A stretch of DNA of 35,838 bases from an uncultured bacterium (GCA_938014335.1 CALLRP010000042.1:1-35838); one strand, 5' to 3'. Positions 26,411-35,615 are shown, counted from the stretch's first letter. The notes: generated by a model from the letters alone, not told the origin. Numbers and translations are program-made.

Positions 26411-28102
26411 TTATTGAGAAACGCCTCTACGGATATTAAGCAGTTCCTTCATAACATTGGCAAGGTTACCTTGGTATTCCTTTGTGCCAAAGGCATCATG
26501 TAATTGGCGGTATAATTTGTATAGTTGATTATATATTTGTTGATTTTCAGGGTTAGGTATATATTTTGTCGGTTGAACCCCGGTCATTGCTTTTACAGCT
26601 GAATCAAAATTATCATGTCCCCCGTTTGCTGAGCCTGCTACTACTGAACCACAGATAGCAGAACCAAGCGCACATGTTTGCTGACTGCGAGAGATTTCCA
26701 TAGTTTTGCCCATTACATCAGCAAGGATTTGCATAACAAGCGGATTCTTCATAGCAATACCACCACAATTAATGACGCGCTCTGCTCTCACTCCATATTC
26801 TTCAAAGCGTTCCATGATGACTCGTGCCCCAAAAGCGGTTGCCTCAATCCAAGAACGATATATTTCTGCAGGTCGGGTAAGAAGTGTTAATCCAATAACG
26901 GCCCCTGTCAGTTGCGGGTCAACAAGTATTGTTCGATTCCCATTATGCCAGTCTAATGCTAATAGTCCACTCTCCCCAGGTGTAAGTTTACCTGCTTCTT
27001 CGGTAAGTTTTTCATGAGAACCTTCGATGGGACCACCCGGCTGAATGTATTGGACGAACCAGTTGTAAATATCGCCAAAAGCGGACTGACCTGCTTCCAA
27101 TCCGAACATATCTGGCAAAATAGATTCCGGGACGATTCCACATAAACCGGGAATATCGGGTAAGGAGGTGTCCATTGGAGCGACCATCATGTCGCAGGTT
27201 GATGTGCCTATAATTTTTGTCAATATACCTGGAGCAATACCACAGCCGACTGCACCCAAATGTGCATCAAATGCTCCTACCGCTACGGGAATGCCCGCTC
27301 GTAAGGATAATTTTTCACTCCATTCTGGCGTTAATTCCCCCGCTTTATCCTTTACACAAAAGAGTATATCGGGTAGGGTCTGACGAATTCGTGCTAATTC
27401 GGGGTCGAGGGAACCTAAAAATGTTTCATCGGGATAGCCATGCCATGAAGGATTTGCCATAGCTTTGTGTCCCGCTGCACAAATACATCGTTTCATTTTA
27501 TTCGGGTGAGTTGTCCCTGTGAGGACAGCAGGTATCCAATCTGCACACTCAACCCATGTATAGGCAGATGTGAAAATTTTAGGGGCAACCCGACGACAAT
27601 GTAGCAATTTTGACCAGAACCACTCAGAAGAGTAAGTCCCACCACATTTAGCGAGGAAATGAGGTCTTTGCTGTTTTGCTTGCTGTGTAATTTCATCTGC
27701 CTCCGTATAGGATGTATGGTCTTTCCAAAGCCATGCCATAGCGTTAGGGTCATTTGAAAATTCATCATAGAAAGCCAATGGTTTGCCCTCACGGTCCACA
27801 GGAAGAGGAGTACTGCCTGTAGTATCCACACCTATGCCAATGATGCTTTCAGGATGGAACCCCGTGTTATGCGATTGGGCATCTTCTATAGCCTCTTTGA
27901 CAACTTGTTCCAGACCGATAATATAATCTTCGGGGTGTTGGCGAGCCAGATGGGGGTCTTTCTGAGATAAAATAATACCCTGTTCCCCATGGGGATAATT
28001 GAACACTGCAGTACCGATTTCCTCGCCTGTATGAACATTAACAATTAACGCTCGAACCGAATTGGTTCCATAATCCAAACCAAGAGCATAAGTGTCCTTC
28101 AT
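26411..28102 (-). CDS. araB: Ribulokinase
   Basis: This 563-aa FGGY-family kinase phosphorylates ribulose during arabinose use. It begins ALGLDYGTNSVRALIVN (phosphate 1 motif), has DTTGSTPLPVD and the C-terminal FGGY signature region NCGGIAMKNPLVMQILADV. Length and internal features such as GTSTCDMM match bacterial ribulokinases rather than xylulokinase. I chose the ATG at 28102 with AGGAG 10 bases upstream; an in-frame TTG at 28126 lies before that site and is unlikely. No araA, araD or regulator is in the window, so the pathway must be encoded elsewhere. Confidence 0.93.
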   Translation of the reverse strand: MKDTYALGLDYGTNSVRALIVNVHTGEEIGTAVFNYPHGEQGIILSQKDPHLARQHPEDYIIGLEQVVKEAIEDAQSHNTGFHPESIIGIGVDTTGSTPLPVDREGKPLAFYDEFSNDPNAMAWLWKDHTSYTEADEITQQAKQQRPHFLAKCGGTYSSEWFWSKLLHCRRVAPKIFTSAYTWVECADWIPAVLTGTTHPNKMKRCICAAGHKAMANPSWHGYPDETFLGSLDPELARIRQTLPDILFCVKDKAGELTPEWSEKLSLRAGIPVAVGAFDAHLGAVGCGIAPGILTKIIGTSTCDMMVAPMDTSLPDIPGLCGIVPESILPDMFGLEAGQSAFGDIYNWFVQYIQPGGPIEGSHEKLTEEAGKLTPGESGLLALDWHNGNRTILVDPQLTGAVIGLTLLTRPAEIYRSWIEATAFGARVIMERFEEYGVRAERVINCGGIAMKNPLVMQILADVMGKTMEISRSQQTCALGSAICGSVVAGSANGGHDNFDSAVKAMTGVQPTKYIPNPENQQIYNQLYKLYRQLHDAFGTKEYQGNLANVMKELLNIRRGVSQ

Positions 28103-28504
28103 ATTTTTATTGCTCCTATTATTCAAATAGTTAAATTATTCCTAATTATCTTACCTATTTAAACATATTAATTTAAACCTGAAATAGTACCTATCAGAAA
28201 CGATACCTTTTTATTCGAGGGATTTAATCTCATTTAGGTTAATTTTTAAGCCACAAATTACACAAATATACACGAATAAAGCAGTTCAAGTAAGATATTT
28301 GAACTAAAATAAAGAAAGCAAGATACTCTCTAATCCATTACTACAAGTATAAAAAACTATTAAACTTTATTTGTGTCGCTATTTTCTCTCTAAAACTAAA
28401 AATAAATTCTAATGAATATTTGTAAATGAATATTCGTATAAGATATTGATGTAATATTATAAATCTGTTTAAATCGTTAAATCGATTTGCTATTGGAATA
28501 GAAT
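28103..28504. other. AT-rich divergent gap with a degenerate repeat
   Basis: No gene is visible between araB and the GTPase pair. At 28248-28279 there is AAGCCACAAATTACACAAAT continuing into ATACACGAATAAA, which resembles a common intergenic repeat type (recalled, not searched) and is similar in character to the repeat at 2-269. The rest shows nothing I can name; araB must be transcribed from here but no convincing promoter stood out. Confidence 0.4.
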
Positions 28505-28513
28505 TGTTATAAT
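28505..28513 (+). promoter_or_regulatory. Extended -10 promoter of the GTPase pair
   Basis: TGTTATAAT (28505-28513) is a perfect extended -10 (TGnTATAAT). The nearest -35 candidate, TTGCTA (28487-28492), has a short 15-base spacer, which an extended -10 tolerates. Transcription would start near 28520, so the leader would be very short and begin at the ribosome site GGAGG (28522-28526). Confidence 0.55.
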
Positions 28514-28536
28514 TAGCAAATGGAGGAACTGGTTAT

Positions 28537-30363
28537 ATGGAATGTAATTGGATTGACAGATTTGCAGAAGTGTGGAAACAGTTTAAAGAAAGGGTATTTA
28601 ATTCAGAAGTAAAGATACTCGATAGGGAAGAAGTTTCTGTATGGGAAGATCTTTTTATAGGTAAGATTTTGCCCCATTTAGAACGGGAAGGGTGCCTGGT
28701 TATTGCAATAGCTGGAGGGACTAATACGGGTAAATCTACTATTACGAATGTGTTGATGAAAAAGGAAATCACAGCAACGGATTATAAAGCGGCAGCGACG
28801 AAGAGACCTGTACTTATTGCTTCGGAGAGGAAAGCGAGAGAGTGTTTGAATAATAGTATGTTCCTTGAATTCGAGGCAGTGCGGATGGAAAACAAGGAAG
28901 AGGCAATTGCTCCATCATTACCTAATAATATTCTTTTAGTTAAAGAAGAGGAATCTCTTCCCGATACCTATTTATATTTAGACACACCGGATATTGATTC
29001 TATTGCAAAGGAACACTGGAAAATAGCAGAGAAAATAGTATCTGCGGGAGATATTATTGTTGCCGTTATAAGTGATTCGAAGTATAAAGACGATGCCGTA
29101 GTAAAGTTTTTTCGACGGGCCCTTGAGGAAGGGAAGATTGTTATTCCAATAATGAACAAAGTAGAGAGAGATAACCCCAAATACCATCAAATTGCAGAGG
29201 AACAAATAAAAGATTTCTTAAAAGAAATAGGAATTCAAGAAAATTATCCTTGTTTTTATTTTCCGCGCTGGCCTTATGGTGAAAATATTTTAGAAAAACC
29301 TATTAAATCATTTACCGATACTGTCCCTGATTTAAGGGAATATATCCATTCTTTCCCAGTTCAGGAAACAAAAGCCCAAATTATGAAAAAGACTATTCAA
29401 AGATTTGAAGAAGAACTTGGGAGGTGGTATCAAAATATATTTATTGAGTCTTTGAACCACCTTATTTTTAAGGTTCGATACTTCGAAGATTATTTAGAGA
29501 ATAGAATTGTTAAGGAAAAATTCGTCCCATTTCAGGGGCTTCGATTACTGGAAGATATTAACTATGAGTTAAGAAGACAAATAGGCTATTTTAAATACCT
29601 TATTTTCTTTCCTACGCACATATTTTTAGGACATCGTAGTAGCTTTGCAAAGGTAATAAAGGATAAAGAAAAGACAGAGATTGAAATCAAACAAAAACAC
29701 CGTTGGATGATAGAAGAATGTTTTAATGCATTTTTAGATTGTTTACTAAAGTCCGAATTAATAGCGGAAATGGGGCCTTTAGGTGAAAAAATCAATGAAC
29801 GATTACATAAGTTGCATACTCGTCGAGAAGTTTTACTACAAAAGATTATTACCGAGATGGAACCCCTTCTCTCCATGAAGCTTGAATGGATGCAGAAAGA
29901 AATCGAAAATATCGTAAGCGATATCTTAAGCTCACTGAATTTATATAGTTTGTATGGGAAAAGGGTACTTTCTCTCTTACTATTGGGTACGGGTTTGATT
30001 TCAATAGTCTATGGTATGCCATATATGGGTCCCTGGGTAGAAATATTAGCAGGGGGTGGAATATTAAGTAGTGCTGTGTTCATTGATAGGATTGGACATA
30101 AGGAATTTCAGGCAAGTATTAATTTACTCTATGAGAAGTGGGTTTTAAGTAAACAAGCAGAGCTGACCCAAATACTGAAAGCAGAAGTGTTAGAAGATGT
30201 GTTTCAAGATATATATAAATACATCGATTTTGCAGAGCAGTTTGAAGAGGAGGTTCAGAAAATTTTTAATGATAAGTTTTCTTTGCTTGGGAAAGGAATA
30301 AAGAACTTACCCACAGAAGATCGTGTTAATCCGAGGGAAGATCGGGTTGTGGAAAAACATTAA
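28537..30363 (+). CDS. Membrane-anchored dynamin-like GTPase, first of a pair
   Basis: This 608-aa protein has a GTPase domain from about residue 50: P-loop GGTNTGKST (60-68), likely switch I Thr88, G3 DTPD (149-152), and a G4 candidate NKVE (207-210) where NKxD is usual. A long helical region follows, interrupted by a hydrophobic hairpin at ~476-516 (VLSLLLLGTGLISIVYGMPY, ILAGGGILSSAVF), then a helical tail. A G domain, helical stalk and membrane hairpin is the layout of bacterial dynamin-like proteins, though no strong match is recognised. GGAGG before the ATG supports the start. Its TAA overlaps the next ATG by one base, so both proteins are probably made together. Function unknown: membrane remodelling, tethering or phage/stress defence are possible. 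Confidence 0.85.
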   Translation: MECNWIDRFAEVWKQFKERVFNSEVKILDREEVSVWEDLFIGKILPHLEREGCLVIAIAGGTNTGKSTITNVLMKKEITATDYKAAATKRPVLIASERKARECLNNSMFLEFEAVRMENKEEAIAPSLPNNILLVKEEESLPDTYLYLDTPDIDSIAKEHWKIAEKIVSAGDIIVAVISDSKYKDDAVVKFFRRALEEGKIVIPIMNKVERDNPKYHQIAEEQIKDFLKEIGIQENYPCFYFPRWPYGENILEKPIKSFTDTVPDLREYIHSFPVQETKAQIMKKTIQRFEEELGRWYQNIFIESLNHLIFKVRYFEDYLENRIVKEKFVPFQGLRLLEDINYELRRQIGYFKYLIFFPTHIFLGHRSSFAKVIKDKEKTEIEIKQKHRWMIEECFNAFLDCLLKSELIAEMGPLGEKINERLHKLHTRREVLLQKIITEMEPLLSMKLEWMQKEIENIVSDILSSLNLYSLYGKRVLSLLLLGTGLISIVYGMPYMGPWVEILAGGGILSSAVFIDRIGHKEFQASINLLYEKWVLSKQAELTQILKAEVLEDVFQDIYKYIDFAEQFEEEVQKIFNDKFSLLGKGIKNLPTEDRVNPREDRVVEKH

Positions 30364-32069
30364 TGAGCGAGGATAGGAACATGCTACCTAAATCAAAATT
30401 AGACAATGTTATAAAACAGTTAGAAGAGTTAACAAACTACAAAGGGAGTTGGGAGCGTTTCGAGTTCTTAGCAGGAGAATTAAAAGGAAGTTTAAAAGAG
30501 TTAGAAGAGCGAAGTAACAAAATCGAATCGCTTTTAATTGTTGCTATTGTAGGTGGTACAGGTGTTGGAAAATCAACACTTATTAATGCTATTGCTGGCG
30601 ATAAAATTGCAAAGACTTCTGAAATGCGACCCTGTACCAATAAACCTATTATCTATCATCCCCCTAACTGGAACCCTGATTTAGAATTTAAGGAGATGTG
30701 TGAATTATATGCTCGTTCTGCACTGGATAATATTGTTCTTATTGATACTCCCGATACAGATACTGTTATAAAAGAACACCGTAATTTTACAAAAAAGATG
30801 GTCGAAAAATGTGACCTAATACTATTATGCGGTAATGAAGATAAATATCTTGAAGAAGCAACATGGAGTATTATACGCGAAGTTAATAAAGAACGGGGTT
30901 TTGTCTTGGTGGAAACAAAAATAAGTGCAGACAAACCCTCTATTATGGGAGATTGGCTGGAGAAATTAAAACAAAATGGAATAGAGCCTATGGCTTATTT
31001 CCGGGTGAATGCTCTTCGTGCATTGGATAGAAAATTGGGGATAAAATCCGAAGGGATGGATACAGATGAGTATGATTTTCAAAAATTGGAGGAGTTTTTT
31101 GCTCGTCAACTTACCGATGCGAAAATCCGCCAGATAAAAACTGCTAATGTTCATGGATTAATAGAAAAAATAATTCAAAAAATAGATACTTTTTTAGATA
31201 AAACAGAGCCCGCCGTCGAAGAACTAAAAGAATTTATGGATAGGAAAAGGAGGGAATGGGTAGCTCAAAATAGCCTCATCATTCAAAGGGAACTTAAAAG
31301 GGAAACAGGGACATTTTATCATTTACTAAAGGACGAAATTTCACTCGAATTGCATGGAATTTTTCTTGTAATTGTACAGATAAGAGATTCATTTAAAAAT
31401 ATGTTAGCAATAATTTCTAAAGTAATTCGTCCATGGAGATTATTTAAAGGAACATTTACATCTGAAAAAGAAGAAAGCACCTATTTTGAAAAGAAAATTG
31501 GCGAAATGGTAAGGGGGATAGTTATACCCATTTCGAGTAAATGTATAAGTGAAATAGAAAAAGCCCAATATGAACTTGCTTTTGCACTTGATAAAGCTAA
31601 AATTAAAAAAGATACGGTTCCTTCTATATCTGAAAATTTTATGCTGAACTTTAAAAATAATGGAGAACATTTTTTAACAGAGAAAATTGATTATTATCTC
31701 GTTAAAAAATCAAAATATTTAGCGAATTATTTTTTGATTGAATTGTTTTATGTGCCAATGTATGCAGTCTTTGGATATTTTTTGTGGCAGATTATTCCTG
31801 GATATTTCCTGGGCTATTACCAAGGGAAAAATTTTATATTCCATTCTTGCATCGTGTTGATTATGAGTATATTAGGTAGTTTCTGGTTATATGATAAACT
31901 TGTCTATTTCAGTGCCCGAAGATTACGGAAGAAAATAACAGAAGAGTTTATTCAATACTTACCGGAGATTATGAATCCGTTTGTAGAACATGAAAAATTG
32001 GTAAAGGAAGTGGAAGAACAAATCCAAAAGATTAAAAATTTGAAACAAGATGTCGAGGAAATGAAATAG
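30363..32069 (+). CDS. Membrane-anchored dynamin-like GTPase, second of a pair
   Basis: This 568-aa protein has the same plan as its upstream partner but is clearly diverged. An N-terminal helix (~10-55) leads to P-loop GGTGVGKST (64-72), candidate switch I Thr92 (RPCTNKP) and G3 DTPD (128-131). The G4 position reads TKIS (185-188), not N/TKxD. A helical stalk follows, with a hydrophobic pair of segments at ~454-510 (FYVPMYAVFGYFLWQIIPGY, SCIVLIMSILGSFWLY) and a C-terminal coiled coil. The start is the TAATG junction; no separate ribosome site is clear, so translation is likely coupled. Tandem, unequal dynamin-like pairs are known from other bacteria, where they work as heteromers. Confidence 0.85.
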   Translation: MSEDRNMLPKSKLDNVIKQLEELTNYKGSWERFEFLAGELKGSLKELEERSNKIESLLIVAIVGGTGVGKSTLINAIAGDKIAKTSEMRPCTNKPIIYHPPNWNPDLEFKEMCELYARSALDNIVLIDTPDTDTVIKEHRNFTKKMVEKCDLILLCGNEDKYLEEATWSIIREVNKERGFVLVETKISADKPSIMGDWLEKLKQNGIEPMAYFRVNALRALDRKLGIKSEGMDTDEYDFQKLEEFFARQLTDAKIRQIKTANVHGLIEKIIQKIDTFLDKTEPAVEELKEFMDRKRREWVAQNSLIIQRELKRETGTFYHLLKDEISLELHGIFLVIVQIRDSFKNMLAIISKVIRPWRLFKGTFTSEKEESTYFEKKIGEMVRGIVIPISSKCISEIEKAQYELAFALDKAKIKKDTVPSISENFMLNFKNNGEHFLTEKIDYYLVKKSKYLANYFLIELFYVPMYAVFGYFLWQIIPGYFLGYYQGKNFIFHSCIVLIMSILGSFWLYDKLVYFSARRLRKKITEEFIQYLPEIMNPFVEHEKLVKEVEEQIQKIKNLKQDVEEMK

Positions 32070-32076
32070 TTAGTAT

Positions 32077-32106
32077 TTGACATTTGAATTCAATTTTGTT
32101 TATAAT
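32077..32106 (+). promoter_or_regulatory. Strong promoter before bTHX and the str operon
   Basis: TTGACA (32077-32082) and TATAAT (32101-32106), both full consensus, are separated by 18 bases. Transcription would start near 32113, 60 bases before bTHX. Confidence 0.75.
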
Positions 32107-32173
32107 TATTCCTCTTTTCAATTTTACATTATGGAATCATTTTTATCTGAAGAAAAGGATTATAAATATATTT

Positions 32174-32272
32174 ATGGGTAAAGGTGACCGTAGAACAAAA
32201 CGCGGTAAAATTTGGCGCGGTTCTTATGGCAAGACCCGGCCAAAGAATGTGAGTAAAAAAACAGAGAAATAA
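32174..32272 (+). CDS. 30S ribosomal protein bTHX
   Basis: This 32-aa basic peptide starts [20 protein letters not shown] and ends [12 protein letters not shown], a near match to the Thermus 30S protein Thx, which sits in the head of the small subunit. The start at 32174 is fixed by homology, although an upstream in-frame ATG (32084) gives a spurious hydrophobic extension. The ribosome site AAGGA at 32155-32159 is 14 bases away, longer than ideal. It is the first gene behind a consensus promoter and precedes rpsL by 116 bases. Confidence 0.93.
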   Translation: MGKGDRRTKRGKIWRGSYGKTRPKNVSKKTEK

Positions 32273-32279
32273 TACGAAG

Positions 32280-32309
32280 TTGAAATCGTATATCTGTTTT
32301 TGATATACT
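32280..32309 (+). promoter_or_regulatory. Promoter of the rpsL-rpsG-fusA operon
   Basis: TTGAAA (32280-32285), an 18-base spacer and TATACT (32304-32309) lie just after bTHX. Transcription would start near 32316, giving a 73-base leader. The region also contains an AT-rich inverted repeat, GTATATC (32288-32294) with GATATAC (32302-32308). Confidence 0.55.
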
Positions 32310-32388
32310 ATTTTGCCCACAGCAAAAAATGAGTTATCCATAAAAAATGAAGCGAATAATTCTGTTTTAACGAACAGGAGGATTATCA

Positions 32389-32814
32389 TTGCCAACGATA
32401 GGTCAATTATTAAAAAATGCTCGTAAGCCGAGACCCAATCGGACGAAAGCCCCAGCATTAAAGGCGTGTCCGCAAGCCTCAGGCACATGCACGCGTGTAT
32501 ATACCATGACACCGAAGAAACCCAATTCCGCTCTGCGGAAAGTGGCGCGTGTGCGTCTAAAGAATGGATATGAAGTAACTGTATATATACCGGGTGTGGG
32601 TCATAATCTACAAGAACACTCTCAGGTATTGATTCGTGGAGGTCGTGTAAAGGACCTTCCCGGCGTCCGTTACCATTTAATCCGTGGTGTATTAGATGCC
32701 ATGGGTGATATGGGGGGGACGGCTAGTGTTAAGGATGAAGGTGGGAAAAAGGTCCATGCCGGTCGTTGGGTGAGTCGTTCCAAGTATGGTGTAAAGAAAC
32801 CGAAACAATCATAG
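32389..32814 (+). CDS. rpsL: 30S ribosomal protein S12, with an internal insertion
   Basis: S12 controls decoding at the ribosomal A site. The 141-aa protein matches the family in [37 protein letters not shown] and [10 protein letters not shown], and ends [12 protein letters not shown]. The usual length is about 124. The extra ~17 residues, [20 protein letters not shown], lie between RGVLDAM and RWVSRSKYG, replacing the short GVKDRKQA of E. coli. The streptomycin-site lysines (TPKKPNS and RVKDLPG) are unchanged. Start is TTG with an ideal AGGAGG (32376-32381) 7 bases upstream; no nearby ATG is suitable. It heads the rpsL-rpsG-fusA cluster and is followed by rpsG after 16 bases. Confidence 0.96.
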   Translation: MPTIGQLLKNARKPRPNRTKAPALKACPQASGTCTRVYTMTPKKPNSALRKVARVRLKNGYEVTVYIPGVGHNLQEHSQVLIRGGRVKDLPGVRYHLIRGVLDAMGDMGGTASVKDEGGKKVHAGRWVSRSKYGVKKPKQS

Positions 32815-32830
32815 TTGCGAAGGATGAGCA

Positions 32831-33304
32831 ATGCCAAGAAGAAGAGAAGTGCAAAAACGAGAAATTTTGCCCGACCCAAAGTATAACAGTACTTTAGTGG
32901 CTAAATTTATCAATATCGTTATGACAAATGGTAAAAAAAGCGTAGCAGAAAAGATTGTATATAACGCGTTAGAAATATTAAAGAAAAAAGTACCGGATAA
33001 AGACCCTTTGGAAGTTTTTTCAACTGCGGTCGAAAATGCGAAACCATTGGTGCATGTAAAATCACGCCGTATCGGTGGTGCTACCTATCAGGTGCCTGTA
33101 GAAATTGAACCAAACACACGAACATCCATCGCTTTCCGTTGGATTCGCAGTTATGCGAGGAATCGTGGTGAAAAAACCATGCAAGAACGATTGGCGGCGG
33201 AGTTAATGGATTGCTATAACAAACAAGGAAATACAATAAAGAAACGCGAGGATACACACCGCATGGCAGAAGCCAACAAGGCGTTTATCCATTTCCGATA
33301 TTAG
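32831..33304 (+). CDS. rpsG: 30S ribosomal protein S7
   Basis: S7 nucleates assembly of the 30S head by binding 16S rRNA. The 157-aa protein has the family start [20 protein letters not shown], the beta-hairpin stretch [15 protein letters not shown], and the conserved helix [15 protein letters not shown]. Length is normal. GAAGGATGAG upstream gives the ribosome site. In E. coli S7 represses translation by binding the rpsL-rpsG spacer; here that spacer is only 16 bases, while a structured 200-base spacer follows rpsG. Confidence 0.97.
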   Translation: MPRRREVQKREILPDPKYNSTLVAKFINIVMTNGKKSVAEKIVYNALEILKKKVPDKDPLEVFSTAVENAKPLVHVKSRRIGGATYQVPVEIEPNTRTSIAFRWIRSYARNRGEKTMQERLAAELMDCYNKQGNTIKKREDTHRMAEANKAFIHFRY

Positions 33305-33346
33305 CATATGAGTTCTAAAGAAGAACATAGGAGAATGAGAACAACA

Positions 33347-33388
33347 GGCTGAGCAACGCGCTCCGTAATATCGGGGCGTTGCACAGCT
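33347..33388 (+). promoter_or_regulatory. Structured RNA element in the rpsG-fusA spacer
   Basis: GCAACGC (33353-33359 region, within 33347-33388) pairs with GCGTTGC (33376-33382). The inner CTCCG/CGGGG and outer GGCT/AGCT can extend the stem across 33347-33388. It lies in the 202-base gap after rpsG, which also holds TCCTG/CAGGA (33406-33425) and the palindrome CCAGGGCCCTGG (33457-33468). A role in setting fusA expression is possible. No T-run follows, so it is not a plain terminator. Confidence 0.45.
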
Positions 33389-33506
33389 GTAATAAGAAAA
33401 GATTGTCCTGCTAAGATAGACAGGAAATCATACTTGAAAGTTGAATACAGCATGTGCCAGGGCCCTGGGTATAAGCGGAGCAAAAGATGCTAAGGAACAG
33501 AATTAT

Positions 33507-35606
33507 ATGCCACGCAAATACCCGTTAGAAAATATCCGAAATATAGGGATAGCGGCCCACATAGATGCCGGCAAGACCACCGTTACAGAACGCGTCTTGT
33601 ACTACTCCGGCCGGGTGCACCGCGTGGGCGAGGTCCATGACGGTGCCGCTACCATGGACTACATGGAGCAGGAACGGGAGCGCGGTATCACCATAACCTC
33701 AGCAGCCACTGCCTGTGAATGGAATGGCCATCGGATAAATATCATTGATACTCCGGGACACATAGATTTCACAGCAGAAGTAGAACGCTGTATGAGGGTT
33801 CTCGATGGAGCCATCATCGTTTTTTGTGGTGTTGCAGGCGTTCAACCTCAGTCCGAAACCGTGTGGAGACAAGCGGAAAAATATAAAGTTCCGCGGATTG
33901 CTTTTATTAACAAGATGGACCGGGTTGGCGCCAATTTTTTTCAGGCGGTTGACTCTATCGAACATCGCCTCCACGCATTGCCCCTTCCTGTTCAAATTCC
34001 CATCGGTAGTGAAGAAAATTTCCGTGCGGTTATTGACTTGCTCAATCAAAGAATGATCACTTGGGTCGGAGAAACTGTGAATTGCGTTCAGGTATCCGAA
34101 GAAATTCCAGAAGAATATCGCGATGACGCTCACTTCTGGAAAATGCACTTAATCGAAGTGGTTGCCAACCATGACGAAGAGGTTCTTGAGTTATATTTAG
34201 AAGGTAAAGAAATTCCTGTAGATATACTCAAAAAAGCTATTCGTCGACTTTGTATTAACCGAATTGCTACGCCGGTACTATGTGGTAGTGCACTTAAAAA
34301 TAAGGGAATACGGTTAACACTGGATGCGGTGGTAGATTATCTGCCATCGCCTATAGATTTACCTCCGTATGAGGGGACTTTACCCCAGAACCCAAATAAA
34401 AAAGTGCTACGCCATCCTTCGGATGATGAGCCATTTTCTGCATTAGCGTTCAAAATTTTGAGTGATCCGCATGTCGGTAAACTAACCTTTGTGCGAGTAT
34501 ACTCCGGTGTTGTTGAAACAGGACAAACCCTCCTCAATACACGAACCGGAATAAAAGAACGCTTAGGCAGAATTGTTGAACTCCATGCCGATGAACGGTC
34601 TGAGATCAAAGAATTGAGGACCGGTGACATTGGTGCAGTTATTGGTTGTAAAAGTGTTCTAACGGGCGATACACTCTGTGCTCCAAAACATCCGATTGCA
34701 CTTATGCCTCTGACCTTTCCGGAACCGGTGGTTTATATTTCCATCGAACCCAAGACTAAGGCAGACCAGGACCGTTTATCCAATGCATTACATCGTTTTG
34801 CCGATGAAGACCCCACATTCCGTGTTCGGGTCAATGAAGAAACCGGACAAACAATTATTGCAGGCATGGGCGAATTGCACCTCGAAATTATCATAGACCG
34901 AATGAAAAGAGAATTTAATGTCGAGGCTCATGTAGGAAAGCCCATAGTAGCCTATCGTGAAACGGTTCGTCAGTCTGCTACCGCGGATAAAAAATTTATC
35001 CGTCAGACAGGTGGTCGTGGACAATACGGACATGTCGTATTGACCATTGAGCCTCTGCCTCGAGGTTCGGGATTTATTTTTGAAGATAAAACCGTAGGTG
35101 GGGTTATCCCGAAAAACTATATACCAGCTATAGAAAAAGGGTGTAAAGAGGCCCTTGAAACAGGTATTGTAGCGGGCTATCCCATGGTAGATGTGAAAAT
35201 TACTCTTACCTTCGGTTCTTATCACGAGGTAGATTCTTCTGATTTGGCATTCCAAATAGCCGCCTCAATGGCAGTCAAAGAATCGGTTATGAATGCGCGT
35301 CCTATCTTGCTCGAACCAATTATGCGATTGGAAATAGACACGCCACCAGAATATACCGGCGATATTATTGCCGATTTAGACCATCGCCGTGGACGAATGC
35401 TCCATATGGAAGTAGATGGACAAAGGCAGGTGATACATGCCTTGGCACCTTTGGCAGAACTCTTTGGCTATGCTAACGACCTTCGGTCATGCAGTCAAGG
35501 AAGAGCCAATTATGCAATGGAATTTGAACGATACGAAGAAGTCCCCATTGAAGTGGGAAATCGTATCATGGAACGAATGGGTAGCAGTTACCGTTTCGAA
35601 CCGTAG
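33507..35606 (+). CDS. fusA: Elongation factor G
   Basis: EF-G drives ribosome translocation with GTP. The 699-aa protein has G1 AHIDAGKTT (17-25), the switch I RGITI, G3 DTPGH, G4 NKMD, the domain III/IV junction [11 protein letters not shown] and the domain IV RGQYGHV motif. The start at 33507 is set by homology and AAGGA at 33492-33496; an upstream in-frame ATG at 33441 is in the spacer and not used. The first ~210 bases of the gene are GC-rich (about 59% in 33541-33720) and use C/G-ending codons, unlike the rest of the gene (about 43% in the next 60 bases). Confidence 0.98.
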   Translation: MPRKYPLENIRNIGIAAHIDAGKTTVTERVLYYSGRVHRVGEVHDGAATMDYMEQERERGITITSAATACEWNGHRINIIDTPGHIDFTAEVERCMRVLDGAIIVFCGVAGVQPQSETVWRQAEKYKVPRIAFINKMDRVGANFFQAVDSIEHRLHALPLPVQIPIGSEENFRAVIDLLNQRMITWVGETVNCVQVSEEIPEEYRDDAHFWKMHLIEVVANHDEEVLELYLEGKEIPVDILKKAIRRLCINRIATPVLCGSALKNKGIRLTLDAVVDYLPSPIDLPPYEGTLPQNPNKKVLRHPSDDEPFSALAFKILSDPHVGKLTFVRVYSGVVETGQTLLNTRTGIKERLGRIVELHADERSEIKELRTGDIGAVIGCKSVLTGDTLCAPKHPIALMPLTFPEPVVYISIEPKTKADQDRLSNALHRFADEDPTFRVRVNEETGQTIIAGMGELHLEIIIDRMKREFNVEAHVGKPIVAYRETVRQSATADKKFIRQTGGRGQYGHVVLTIEPLPRGSGFIFEDKTVGGVIPKNYIPAIEKGCKEALETGIVAGYPMVDVKITLTFGSYHEVDSSDLAFQIAASMAVKESVMNARPILLEPIMRLEIDTPPEYTGDIIADLDHRRGRMLHMEVDGQRQVIHALAPLAELFGYANDLRSCSQGRANYAMEFERYEEVPIEVGNRIMERMGSSYRFEP

Positions 35607-35615
35607 ACCTAAACT

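Noticed and set aside
28103..28126. TTG start for ribulokinase
   Set aside because: It lies upstream of the ribosome site AGGAG; the ATG at 28102 aligns with the family start.
32084..32173. N-terminal hydrophobic extension of bTHX
   Set aside because: It covers the -10 box of the promoter and the 5' leader, and Thx proteins begin at MGKGD.
32288..32308. GTATATC/GATATAC hairpin as a bTHX terminator
   Set aside because: The stem is only A-T rich with two G-C pairs and coincides with a good promoter for rpsL, so it was not called as a terminator.
33441..33506. 22-codon extension of EF-G
   Set aside because: It lacks homology, includes the CCAGGGCCCTGG palindrome and the ribosome site of the true start at 33507.
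33699..34148. Long minus-strand frame within fusA
   Set aside because: It is a shadow of the conserved EF-G G domain; the codon pattern supports the plus strand only.
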